Shown one piece after another: positions 44,058 to 51,899 of a DNA stretch of 64,000 nt (its first letter is position 1; the number at the start of each line of letters is the position of its first letter). The notes under the pieces are model-generated. The model did not search any database. It was not told where the DNA came from and saw only the letters and a list, made by a program, of their open reading frames with translations. The stretch is taken from NCBI RefSeq assembly GCF_009937975.1, contig NZ_AP018441.1, positions 2,666,001 to 2,730,000 of the forward strand. The letters run 5' to 3'. A program made the translations under genes and the position numbers. Source of the stretch: Undibacterium sp. YM2. Its GTDB lineage: Bacteria > Pseudomonadota > Gammaproteobacteria > Burkholderiales > Burkholderiaceae_D.

Positions 44058-45014
44058 ATGTCTCAAAATTATCAGCCAACCACACGTGTTCTGGCCCTGC
44101 TGGAACTCTTGCAAAATCATGGGCAAGTCAGCGGAGCAGAACTGTCGCAGATGCTGGAGATAGACCGGCGCAGTTTACGTCGCTATATTGTGACTCTGGA
44201 GGAAATGGGCATACCCATCATGACTTCACGCGGACGCTTTGGGGGTTATTCCATCATGCCGGGTTTTAAATTGCCACCCATGATGTTCAATGAAGAAGAG
44301 GGCTTTGCCATTTCCATTGCCTTGACTGCGGCGCGACAATTGAAATTGCTGGATGTCGCGCCATCCATAGAAAGTGCGCAGTCCAAACTGCAAAGAATTT
44401 TGCCAGACCAACTCAGGCAAAGACTGCGGGCGGCGGATACCGCAATAGAACTTAATCTCCAGCCTGCGGCAATGCCGGCAGACAAGGAGGTATTGGTAAA
44501 ACTAAGTCACGCGGTCGCGCACAAGCAAAGCATCAATTTGCAGTACAGGAGTGTCAGCGATATGGTAAGTGAGCGTAAGCTTGACGCCTATGGTCTGGCT
44601 TTTCATGCCACGCACTGGTATGTCGTCGGTTTTTGCCATTTACGGCAGGACATACGCAGCTTCAGACTAGACAGGGTGATGCGGGCCGAATTACTGAGCC
44701 AACAATTCACTTCTCCTCCTGATTTCAGCGTGATCAGTTATTTGCGCAGCGCTGTGGCGAGTATTCCTCGTGCCTATAGCGTAGAACTCCTGCTCAAAAC
44801 AGATATGCAGTATGCACGCAGATATCTGTCAGATGCAATTGCCGTTCTCGAGCAAACGACCGGAGGGGTATTGCTATACAACCAGTCAGAGGATTTAAGC
44901 TGGTTTGCCAGGCAACTGGCGGCCTTGCCTTTCGATTTTGAAGTACGCAAACCAGCGCAGTTGCAGGATGAGCTCAGGAAGGTGGCTGAGCGGCTGTTGA
45001 AAAATTGCTCATAA
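44058..45014 (+). CDS. YafY-like HTH/WYL domain transcriptional regulator
   Basis: A 318-residue regulator. The N-terminal HTH_11-type domain (residues about 8-65) reads GAELSQMLEIDRRSLRRYIVTLEEM in two parts. The WYL domain (about 140-235) contains HWYVVGFCHLR and RSFRLDRVMR, the sensory fold thought to bind a ligand. A C-terminal WCX-like extension follows (WFARQLAALPFDFEV). It is divergent from the DUF1579 gene with a palindrome between, so local control is likely. The ligand is unknown. Confidence 0.88.
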   Translation: MSQNYQPTTRVLALLELLQNHGQVSGAELSQMLEIDRRSLRRYIVTLEEMGIPIMTSRGRFGGYSIMPGFKLPPMMFNEEEGFAISIALTAARQLKLLDVAPSIESAQSKLQRILPDQLRQRLRAADTAIELNLQPAAMPADKEVLVKLSHAVAHKQSINLQYRSVSDMVSERKLDAYGLAFHATHWYVVGFCHLRQDIRSFRLDRVMRAELLSQQFTSPPDFSVISYLRSAVASIPRAYSVELLLKTDMQYARRYLSDAIAVLEQTTGGVLLYNQSEDLSWFARQLAALPFDFEVRKPAQLQDELRKVAERLLKNCS

Positions 45015-45113
45015 AACCTGTTTGAAATGCCACATTTAATTCAAATTCTTCTTTGAATGAAGAAATTATTCTTTAAATGGCTTGTTTGTTGGGCTGAACT
45101 GTGACAAGATGGC

Positions 45114-45407
45114 ATGGTAAAAATAAAAATATTTGGAAATTGGCAAGAAATGTACACCCAGATTAATCATCAGTCGCTGAATCAGACCAACGCTGGCTAC
45201 ATGGCGCGGGCTGTAAGCCATTTGCGCATGTGGATGCGCATTGGTGAAGGTACGGTTTCAGCTAATGACTTGGCGACAGAGGAAGTCGCTGCGCAGCTGC
45301 CTGTTGGCAAGCATGCCACAACCACAGATTTTTGCGCACAGGATAGCGGCTGGGAGCTGGCGCTGCGCAGGACTATCATGATGGACATTCGGGGGAGCAA
45401 TCCTTGA
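45114..45407 (+). CDS. Small hypothetical protein
   Basis: A 97-residue open frame with no recognised family. The N-terminus is Asn/Gln-rich (YTQINHQSLNQTNAGY), followed by MARAVSHLRMWMRIGEG and an Ala-rich stretch. The ribosome site before either the first ATG or the one 12 codons on is poor. It may be a real short regulatory-type protein, or chance. It lies between the WYL regulator and a structured non-coding segment. Confidence 0.35.
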   Translation: MVKIKIFGNWQEMYTQINHQSLNQTNAGYMARAVSHLRMWMRIGEGTVSANDLATEEVAAQLPVGKHATTTDFCAQDSGWELALRRTIMMDIRGSNP

Positions 45408-45665
45408 AATCAGAGTAGCAGACAAGCTGCTTACTGAATCAAAAGCTGAAAAGCCCGGTTGCCCTTAAAGCTCCGCGCTTTTTGCCTTTAATGGTTTTTA
45501 GAGATATTGCTTTGAGAAGCGAACCTTAAAAGCCGAGTAGTAGAACCCGCCGTTTGGCGGTCGTGCCGGGAAACGCCGGATAACACGGGATTCTTTAACA
45601 ATTCGGGAAGATGTATCGAGAGGCCTTGCCACTGTGTGTTCAAAGCATGCAGCAGGGAAGGGATG

Positions 45666-45695
45666 TGCTGTGAATATCATGTGGTATTCACAGCA
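45666..45695. repeat. 11-bp perfect hairpin
   Basis: The arms TGCTGTGAATA and TATTCACAGCA pair perfectly around the 8-base loop TCATGTGG. The right arm overlaps the left arm of the following long hairpin by five bases, so in RNA the two would compete. Confidence 0.8.
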
Positions 45696-45744
45696 TGTTA
45701 AAAGTGACCTGAGTCAGGTGATGCAGGTCATTTTTAACATGCTG
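45691..45744. repeat. 21-bp near-perfect hairpin
   Basis: The left arm starts CAGCATGTTAAAA and ends TGACCTG; the right arm starts CAGGTCA and ends TTTTAACATGCTG. All 21 positions pair if one G-U wobble is allowed. The loop is 12 bases (AGTCAGGTGATG). No T-run follows, so it is not a standard terminator. Confidence 0.85.
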
Positions 45745-45869
45745 CTGCACTTCATTTTGCGATGAAGCCTATACTTCGAGACATGGATAACTCTTCGTTA
45801 GAGAAAAATACCCATGCCGGAATACAGCAGCACTTTGTCATCCTATAAAAACAAGAAAAATAGAAAATT

Positions 45870-46103
45870 ATGTTTATGATTTATTGGTCCATCTGCGTAG
45901 ATGGAAAAGAGCAGGCATGCTCGCAGGAGTTTGGTAGTGAAAGTATGGCGGATGCGTTGCGATTCACTGAGTCCTTGCGGGCAGAGCGGCGGCAGGGGGC
46001 AGCAATCCGCCATATCACCATGTCATGTGAAAACCCTGATTCCGTTGGCCATGCAGGTGTTGCTGACGCAGGACCTGAATACTCCTGGAAAAAGCGTCGT
46101 TAA
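45870..46103 (+). CDS. Small conserved hypothetical protein
   Basis: A 77-residue protein. The start MIYWSICVDGKEQ (from the second ATG) suggests a beta strand pair; then a helical MADALRFTESLRAERRQG and a strand IRHITMSCENP, ending in a basic WKKRR tail. I recall similar small proteins in other Burkholderiales, but no function. The first of two nearby ATGs is listed; the second, two codons on, is equally possible. It lies downstream of the structured segment, whose hairpins might form part of its leader. Confidence 0.6.
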   Translation: MFMIYWSICVDGKEQACSQEFGSESMADALRFTESLRAERRQGAAIRHITMSCENPDSVGHAGVADAGPEYSWKKRR

Positions 46104-46253
46104 ATGCATTTGAAAGTTAATTCGGCTGAAATTTGATCATCATGCCTTACAGCATCAGCAAATCGTGGCTACAATGAAAGAGCATGTCGCTGGTGAACAC
46201 CTATCAATCCGTCTTCCCAAATTGGAAAAACATCCCAAACAAACAGGTGATGT

Positions 46254-46814
46254 ATGCAACAAATATTGGTTTTGGATATAGCAGGAGTACCCTATGACTG
46301 GATAAGTCAGAATGATGCTGCGACTCAGTACGCCGCAAAAAAAGTGGCATGGGATATAGGTGACCAGGTCATCATGCTGCGTGGTGGTTATAACAAGGAT
46401 GGCGTGCAATCAAAGATCTTCATCAAGCCCATCATTTCCATACGTAATAGTGAACGCATGTCCAGGAACAGCCGTCACCAGATACCTTTGGGAGATGGAA
46501 ATCGCCTGCTGTATGCAAGAGACAGACATATTTGTGCCTATTGTGGTGAGACTTTTCCTTATCAGGAATTGTCACGCGATCACATTCTGCCAACTTCTCG
46601 TGGTGGAAAAGATGTCTGGGAAAATTGCGTAACCGCCTGCAAGGAATGCAATCACGCCAAAGGTAACAAGTTCGTGCATGACTTCAAACCTTTGATTTAT
46701 GTGCCGTATGCACCTTGCCGTTTCGAGCATTTCATCCTGAGCGGCAGGAATGTGATTGCTGATCAACTGGAGTATCTTTCAGCGAAATTACCCAGACACA
46801 GTCGTCTATTGTAG
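46254..46814 (+). CDS. HNH endonuclease
   Basis: A 186-residue nuclease. The C-terminal half has the HNH core: CAYCGETFPYQELSRDHILP (Cys pair and first His/Asp), ENCVTACKECNHAKGN (Asn, second Cys pair and last His). The N-terminal 85 residues, VLDIAGVPYDWISQNDAAT onward, form the conserved leader found in stand-alone bacterial HNH proteins. Their role is unknown; no restriction partner or intron is nearby. The gene ends at a clear terminator. Start: ATG 3 codons after an in-frame upstream region without ribosome site. Confidence 0.85.
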   Translation: MQQILVLDIAGVPYDWISQNDAATQYAAKKVAWDIGDQVIMLRGGYNKDGVQSKIFIKPIISIRNSERMSRNSRHQIPLGDGNRLLYARDRHICAYCGETFPYQELSRDHILPTSRGGKDVWENCVTACKECNHAKGNKFVHDFKPLIYVPYAPCRFEHFILSGRNVIADQLEYLSAKLPRHSRLL

Positions 46815-46821
46815 CGAGTGG

Positions 46822-46864
46822 GAGCATGAGTCCTTGATGTGTGTAAACGGACTCATGCTTTTTA
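46822..46864 (+). terminator. Rho-independent terminator after the HNH gene
   Basis: The 11-bp stem AGCATGAGTCC/GGACTCATGCT closes a loop of 15 bases and is followed by five T residues. Confidence 0.88.
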
Positions 46865-46913
46865 AAATTCAGGATTTAATTCAAGATGCACGATTGTCAT
46901 TGTAATTTATAAA

Positions 46914-46930
46914 ATGTATTTACAATGCAT
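46914..46930. promoter_or_regulatory. NsrR-type site, distal
   Basis: ATGTATT-TAC-AATGCAT matches the NsrR half-site pattern (ATGYATT, three-base centre, AATRCAT) and lies about 115 bases before hmp. Confidence 0.65.
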
Positions 46931-47012
46931 GTTATGTGGGGTATGATGGCCGCACATTAACTTTGAATTTCACCGCTTGTTTAAAGTCTTTCATTTTCAT
47001 TTGGCTTTAAAC

Positions 47013-47029
47013 ATGTATTTAAAATACAT
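47013..47029. promoter_or_regulatory. NsrR-type site, proximal to hmp
   Basis: ATGTATT-TAA-AATACAT is a perfect palindrome of the NsrR type, 15 bases before the hmp start and overlapping the likely promoter. NsrR is an iron-sulphur repressor released by nitric oxide; the regulator gene is not in the window. Confidence 0.78.
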
Positions 47030-47043
47030 TTATATAATTGAAT

Positions 47044-48261
47044 ATGTTAAACATCAATACAAAAAATCTAGTAAAAGCCACGGTACCGGTATTGAAGGAA
47101 CATGGTGTCGCCTTGACCCGCCATTTTTATGCGCGCATGTTTTCACATAACCCGGAATTGAAACCTGTCTTCAATCAGGGTAATCAGCAATCTGGCAGTC
47201 AGCAACAAGCTTTGGCAATGGCGGTATTGGCGTATGCCGAACATATTGATGACCCTTCGGTCCTGATGCCGGTTTTGACTCTGGTCGCGAACAAGCACGT
47301 CAGCGTTGGCATCAGGGCAGAGCATTATCCTGTTGTTGGCATGCATCTATTGGCATCGATCAAAGAGGTATTGGGAGACGCTGCCAACGATGAGTTATTG
47401 GCAGCCTGGGCCGCAGCGTATGAGCAACTGGCAGATATATTGATTGCACAAGAGAGCGCCATCTATGCAAAAGCTGCAATGACCCCAGGTGAGTGGACAG
47501 GATGGCGTGGCTTCATCGTCAGCAAAAAAGTAGTGGAAAGTGAAGAAATAACGTCCTTCTATTTGCAACCTGCAGATGGTGGATCGGTGCCTGATTACAA
47601 GCCAGGTCAGTACATCTCAGTCAAAGTATTTGTTCCTGAATTGGGTATGATGCAACCGCGTCAGTACAGCCTTTCATGTGCGCCTGGCCAAGCCTATCTG
47701 CGTATATCCGTCAAACGTGAGGCTGCAATGGCGACCAAACCCGCTGGCCTGGTTTCCAATGTATTGCACAGGGATTGTCATGAAGGTGCATCAATTGACG
47801 TGGCGCCACCTATGGGGGATTATGTCTTGCATGAGGACAGGGATACACCCGTGGTTCTGATCAGTGCTGGTGTAGGTGTAACTCCCAAACTTGCCATGCT
47901 GGAGCATTTACTCAAACGAAACACCGGGCGCAAAATTCGTTTCGTGCATGCTTGCAGGCATGGTGGAGTACATGCATTCAAACAACAAGTTCGTGAATTG
48001 AGCGAGCAATACGGACAGATAAAATCATTGACGTATTACGAGGTGCCGCGCGCAGAAGATCTGCAGTCCATAGATTATGATCAGCAAGGGCGACTGGATC
48101 TGCAGACTGTGGCGAGTGATTTTATTTTACCTGAAGCCGATTATTACATCTGTGGACCGCGTCCGTTCATGCAAGCGCAAATCGCCAGTTTGCAGAGTCT
48201 GGGCATCACATCTGCACGTATTCATAAAGAGGCTTTTGGAAGTGGCGGATTTGCACACTGA
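47044..48261 (+). CDS. hmp: Nitric oxide dioxygenase (flavohaemoprotein)
   Basis: A 405-residue protein. Residues 1-137 are the globin domain; the proximal haem His is in NKHVSVGIRAEHYPVVG near residue 84. A FAD-binding domain follows with RQYSLS near residue 205. The NAD domain starts with VVLISAGVGVTPKLAMLEH and ends with YYICGPRPFMQAQ. It oxidises NO to nitrate. The ATG is used because an upstream in-frame TTG lies against the operator. Two NsrR-type sites precede the gene, so induction by NO is expected. Confidence 0.95.
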   Translation: MLNINTKNLVKATVPVLKEHGVALTRHFYARMFSHNPELKPVFNQGNQQSGSQQQALAMAVLAYAEHIDDPSVLMPVLTLVANKHVSVGIRAEHYPVVGMHLLASIKEVLGDAANDELLAAWAAAYEQLADILIAQESAIYAKAAMTPGEWTGWRGFIVSKKVVESEEITSFYLQPADGGSVPDYKPGQYISVKVFVPELGMMQPRQYSLSCAPGQAYLRISVKREAAMATKPAGLVSNVLHRDCHEGASIDVAPPMGDYVLHEDRDTPVVLISAGVGVTPKLAMLEHLLKRNTGRKIRFVHACRHGGVHAFKQQVRELSEQYGQIKSLTYYEVPRAEDLQSIDYDQQGRLDLQTVASDFILPEADYYICGPRPFMQAQIASLQSLGITSARIHKEAFGSGGFAH

Positions 48262-48369
48262 TGAGCCACCGCAATATGAGGCTTTGTGTAATTTGAAACC
48301 TATGCTATTGCCTTGCTTTAACTCTGTATTAATGTGATTTCTCGGATCAAATAAAATCAGGTGATGGTA

Positions 48370-48406
48370 CAGTGCGCAATTCATGTTGCTAACGAATTGC
48401 GCACTG
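48370..48406. terminator. Convergent hairpin between hmp and the acyl-CoA dehydrogenase gene
   Basis: A perfect 13-bp stem CAGTGCGCAATTC/GAATTGCGCACTG with an 11-base loop lies between two convergent genes. Neither strand has a strong T-run, so it may stop RNA polymerase with Rho or protect 3' ends. Confidence 0.6.
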
Positions 48407-48423
48407 ACTCAATCTGAATTTGT

Positions 48424-49683
48424 TCAGGAACGGGTAATTGGCAAGCCTAGATCTTCATTCAGGCTGATGTGCTTGGCCAGTTCCAATTTGGCGATTGCAT
48501 TTCTGTGCACTTCATCCGGGCCATCTGCCAGGCGTAAAGTACGGTTGCCTGCCCATTGTGCTGCCAGCGGGAAGTCGCCAGAAACACCGCCAGCACCGTG
48601 CGCCTGTATCGCCCAGTCCAGCACTTGCTGAGTGACGTTCGGTGCAAGAACCTTGATCATGGCGATCTCTGCCTGCGCATGCTTGTTGCCTACGGTATCC
48701 ATCATGTACGCTGCCTTCAGAGTCAGCAGGCGTGCTGTGTCAATTTGTATGCGCGACTCTGCAATGCGTTCGCGCCAGATGCTTTGTTCCGAGATTTTCT
48801 TGCCAAAGGCAGTGCGGCTGTTCAGGCGTTTGCACATCAATTCCAGCGCGCGCTCTGCGACACCTATGGCGCGCATGCAGTGATGGATGCGGCCAGGGCC
48901 AAGACGACCCTGGGCAATTTCAAAACCACGGCCTTCACCCAAAAGAATATTCGATGCAGGCACACGTACGTTTTCAAACAGGATTTCGCAATGACCATGT
49001 GGTGCATCGTCGTAACCAAAAACGGGAAGAGGGCGTACTACCGTAATGCCCGGGGTTTTGGCATCCACTAATATCATCGATTGTTGCGAGTGGCGCGCAG
49101 CGTTGAAATCAGTCTTGCCCATCAATATATACACGGCACAACGCGGATCACCTGCGCCAGATATCCACCACTTATGACCATTGATGACATAGTCATTACC
49201 GTCGCGGTCTATGCGGGTTTCTATATTGGTGGCATCAGATGAAGCAACGCCAGGTTCTGTCATGGCAAAGGCAGAGCGGATTTCGCCACGCAAGAGTGGT
49301 TCCAGCCATTGTTTCTTGTGCTCTTCGCTGCCATAGCGTTCTATGGTTTCCATATTGCCGGTGTCAGGTGCGGAGCAGTTGAATACTTCTGGTGCCCAGC
49401 TTACACGGCCCATGATTTCGCACAGCGGCGCGTAATCCAGATTCGACAAGCCTTCTGGCGCACGTACCGATTTTGGCAAGAATAAATTCCACAAACCTTG
49501 TGCACGCGCTTTCGGTTTTAAATCTTCAATGATCTGGGTGGCGATCCAGCGATTACCTTTTTCCAGACCATTGCGGTCAATTTCTTCTTTATAGGCTTTT
49601 TCATTGGGATAGATATGTTCATCCATGAAACGCAAGAGCCTGGCTTGCAAGTCTTTACAGCGATCTGAGTATTCGAATTCCAT
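48424..49683 (-). CDS. Acyl-CoA dehydrogenase (ACAD10/11-type)
   Basis: A 419-residue flavoprotein. [19 protein letters not shown] and [14 protein letters not shown] are the FAD/acyl-CoA binding blocks. The catalytic base Glu is expected near [15 protein letters not shown] C-terminal sequence ([17 protein letters not shown]). It belongs to the ACAD10/11 branch that usually pairs with an APH-like kinase, here encoded just upstream in the same operon. That pair is linked to 4-hydroxy acid or levulinate breakdown in other organisms. The start has no strong ribosome site but the length is normal. Confidence 0.9.
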   Translation of the reverse strand: MEFEYSDRCKDLQARLLRFMDEHIYPNEKAYKEEIDRNGLEKGNRWIATQIIEDLKPKARAQGLWNLFLPKSVRAPEGLSNLDYAPLCEIMGRVSWAPEVFNCSAPDTGNMETIERYGSEEHKKQWLEPLLRGEIRSAFAMTEPGVASSDATNIETRIDRDGNDYVINGHKWWISGAGDPRCAVYILMGKTDFNAARHSQQSMILVDAKTPGITVVRPLPVFGYDDAPHGHCEILFENVRVPASNILLGEGRGFEIAQGRLGPGRIHHCMRAIGVAERALELMCKRLNSRTAFGKKISEQSIWRERIAESRIQIDTARLLTLKAAYMMDTVGNKHAQAEIAMIKVLAPNVTQQVLDWAIQAHGAGGVSGDFPLAAQWAGNRTLRLADGPDEVHRNAIAKLELAKHISLNEDLGLPITRS

Positions 49684-49752
49684 GTTGTCTCCAATAATAT
49701 TGTCGTTTTGCGCTGCTTTGGAACTGAGAGTATGTGCTGCCTCAATGGGTGA

Positions 49753-50820
49753 CTATTTTTTAGCGTAGCTCCAGCCCAGTTCAGCCATGGGGCGTGCCGC
49801 TTCGCCAGATTTCTTGGCCTGGGCGCTGGATGCTGTGCCATCAACATAGCGTTTCATGATGCCCTGCAAAATCCCCGCCATGCGGAACAGGTTATAGGCA
49901 AGATAAAAATTGAAATCTTCCTGGCGTATGGTTTTACCTGTACGCTCGCAATATTTGGCAATGTATTCCTGCTCGTTCGGTATGCCCAATGCCTTGTGAT
50001 CAAGACCGGCAATGCCACGGAACTGGCCAGGGGTTACATGCCAGCTCATGCAGTGGTAAGAGAAATCAGCCAGTGGATGACCGAGTGTTGATAGCTCCCA
50101 ATCCAGTATCGCCATGATGCGTGGCTCGGTCGGGTGGAACATCATATTGTCGAGGCGGTAGTCACCATGCACAATACTGGTGTCGTCGCCAGGCGGGATA
50201 TTATGCGGCAGCCATTCAATAAGATTGTCCATGGCTTCGATTTTTTCAGTCTCGGAAGCACGATATTGTTTGGTCCAGCGATCTATCTGGCGGGCAAAAT
50301 AATTGCCTGGCTTGCCGTAGTCGGCCAGACCAATAGCGGCATAGTCGATGGTATGCAATTGCGCGATGACGCGATTCATTTCGTCGTAGATTTCACCGCG
50401 CTGAGCTGGCGTCATGCCGGGCAGCGATTGATCCCACAGCACGCGGCCATCGACAAATTCCATGATGTAGAAGGCGCGGCCTATGACATCTTCATCGGCG
50501 CACAAGGCATATTGGCGCGCAGCGGGAAAGCCTGCCTTGTTCAAGGCATTCATGACTTTGAATTCACGTTCTATGGCATGGGCAGAAGGCAGCAGTTTTG
50601 CGACCGGACCAGGTTTGGCACGCATGACATAACGCTGATCACCCGCACTGAGTTTGAAAGTAGGGTTGGACTGCCCGCCCTTGAATTGTTCCACCACCAG
50701 CTTGTCTGCCAGCGTAGCGTCGAAACCTTCCACATGCTGACGCATATAGTCTGCCAGTGCCGCCACATCAAATTTTTGACGTTCAGCTACCGGCATGGTG
50801 CCCATGAATTCTTCAAACAT
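49753..50820 (-). CDS. APH-like phosphotransferase (ACAD10/11 or LvaA-type kinase)
   Basis: A 355-residue choline/aminoglycoside-kinase fold. SIVHGDYRLDNMMFHP holds the catalytic HGDxxxxN loop near residue 215, and AILDWELSTLG the Mg-binding Asp. FKGGQSNPTFKL is the nucleotide-binding loop. It does not give antibiotic resistance by family; relatives phosphorylate 4-hydroxyacyl-CoA so that a partner dehydrogenase can act. The gene for such a dehydrogenase follows 69 bases downstream. A FadP-like palindrome lies 95 bases upstream. Confidence 0.87.
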   Translation of the reverse strand: MFEEFMGTMPVAERQKFDVAALADYMRQHVEGFDATLADKLVVEQFKGGQSNPTFKLSAGDQRYVMRAKPGPVAKLLPSAHAIEREFKVMNALNKAGFPAARQYALCADEDVIGRAFYIMEFVDGRVLWDQSLPGMTPAQRGEIYDEMNRVIAQLHTIDYAAIGLADYGKPGNYFARQIDRWTKQYRASETEKIEAMDNLIEWLPHNIPPGDDTSIVHGDYRLDNMMFHPTEPRIMAILDWELSTLGHPLADFSYHCMSWHVTPGQFRGIAGLDHKALGIPNEQEYIAKYCERTGKTIRQEDFNFYLAYNLFRMAGILQGIMKRYVDGTASSAQAKKSGEAARPMAELGWSYAKK

Positions 50821-50903
50821 CGGTGTCTCCCAATTGTTTCAGTTTTTGTATGATCTTACTCCTGGCACAGGTGGATGTGCTGGATGAGCTGAAACTATTC
50901 TAA

Positions 50904-50937
50904 CTCAAATAATAGAACGTCCGTACTATTATTTGAG
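50904..50937. promoter_or_regulatory. 34-bp palindromic operator upstream of the kinase/dehydrogenase pair
   Basis: The inner core GAACG-TC-CGTAC is flanked by perfect 12-base arms CTCAAATAATAG and CTATTATTTGAG. It is the most symmetrical of the four FadP-like sites. On the minus strand it directly precedes a TAGAAT -10-like hexamer (complement of 50897-50902). Confidence 0.7.
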
Positions 50938-50987
50938 TTGTGAGGAAACCTGTTTGTATTATTGCCTGTTTTTGATTCGGGACCTGT

Positions 50988-51836
50988 CTACAGCAAATTC
51001 AATACTCCATCCAGGCCCACAAAATTCAACGCCACATCTGCCTGTGCACGCACCACAGGCTTGGCCCGGAATGCGACTGACAGGCCAGAAATTTTCATCA
51101 TCTTCAAGTCATTCGCACCGTCACCCATGACGATGGCCTGGCTGGTGGGAATGTCCATCTCATTACAGACGCGCTCCACGGTTCTTTGCTTTTCATCAGC
51201 ATCGACAATGGTGCCTATGACTTTGCCAGTCAATTTGCCGTCCTGAATTTCAAGCACATTGGAGTGGGTGTAGTCCAGATTCAGGCGGGACTTCATGCGG
51301 TCGGTGAAGAAAGTAAAGCCGCCGGACACCAGCAAAGTCTTGAGACCGGCTTGCTGTATGGCCTTCAACATCTGATCCGCCCCCAGGGACAATTGCAGAC
51401 GTTCGTCATACACGCGTTGCAGAGCACTGGCATCTAGTCCTTTGAGCAAGGCGACGCGACGGATCAGGCTTTCCTGGAATTCCAGTTCGCCGCGCATGGC
51501 GGCTTCGGTAATTTCTGCGACTTGGGGTTTTAAACCTTGCATGTCAGCGATTTCATCGATGCATTCTATTGTGATCAGGGTTGAATCCATATCCATGGCG
51601 ATCAGCTTGAAATCTGATATGGCAAGTTGCTGGTCCAGAGCCGTGATATCCAGTTGAGCAGCAAAGCAGCTTTCGCGTATTGAGCTCAAGGTCTGTTCAT
51701 CATATTCTGCATCATCGAGGCGCACTGCATGGGCATTCAATTGCACCAGTTTTGCTCTGGTCTGGCTGACGATATCCTGGATGAGTGCGGTGTTATTGCT
51801 GAGCGTATTGTTCAGGCCTTGTATGGTCAAATGCAT
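50988..51836 (-). CDS. serB: Phosphoserine phosphatase
   Basis: A 282-residue HAD-family enzyme, the last step of serine synthesis. Motif I is AMDMDSTLITIECIDE (Asp nucleophile near residue 83), motif II LLVSGGFTFF, and motif III/IV GDGANDLKMM. The N-terminal 75 residues form the usual ACT-like extension of proteobacterial SerB. The ATG start lies 63 bases after mfd; a short AT-rich tandem repeat is between them. Confidence 0.95.
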   Translation of the reverse strand: MHLTIQGLNNTLSNNTALIQDIVSQTRAKLVQLNAHAVRLDDAEYDEQTLSSIRESCFAAQLDITALDQQLAISDFKLIAMDMDSTLITIECIDEIADMQGLKPQVAEITEAAMRGELEFQESLIRRVALLKGLDASALQRVYDERLQLSLGADQMLKAIQQAGLKTLLVSGGFTFFTDRMKSRLNLDYTHSNVLEIQDGKLTGKVIGTIVDADEKQRTVERVCNEMDIPTSQAIVMGDGANDLKMMKISGLSVAFRAKPVVRAQADVALNFVGLDGVLNLL

Positions 51837-51851
51837 AGTAGTCTCTTTTTA

Positions 51852-51890
51852 TTCACTTATTTTATTCGCTGATTTTATTCACTTATTTTA
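51852..51890 (+). repeat. Three tandem copies of a 13-base unit
   Basis: Copies 1 and 3 read TTCACTTATTTTA; copy 2 differs at two positions (TTCGCTGATTTTA). The repeat fills the gap between the mfd stop and the serB start. Confidence 0.85.
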
Positions 51891-51899
51891 TTTAACTAA

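Larger units (their letters stand above)
45408..45869 (+). other. Gene-free region with structured non-coding segment
   Basis: About 460 bases with no coding sequence I can support. It contains several short hairpins (45547-45579), a boxA-like TTCTTTAACAAT at 45591-45602, an 11-bp hairpin and a 21-bp hairpin (both listed separately). The right end is AT-rich and should hold the promoter for the next small gene. Confidence 0.55.

Noticed and set aside
45591..45602. boxA-like TTCTTTAACAAT that suggested an rRNA operon leader.
   Set aside because: No 16S, 23S, 5S or tRNA sequence follows, so it is kept only as a note on the structured segment.
45691..45744. The long hairpin as an integron attC site or a retron msd element.
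   Set aside because: The core-site polarity is opposite to attC, and no integrase or reverse transcriptase gene is near.
49753..50820. Aminoglycoside resistance phosphotransferase.
   Set aside because: The catalytic loop is shared by the wider kinase fold; the operon with an acyl-CoA dehydrogenase and the lipid-type operator fit a metabolic kinase better.
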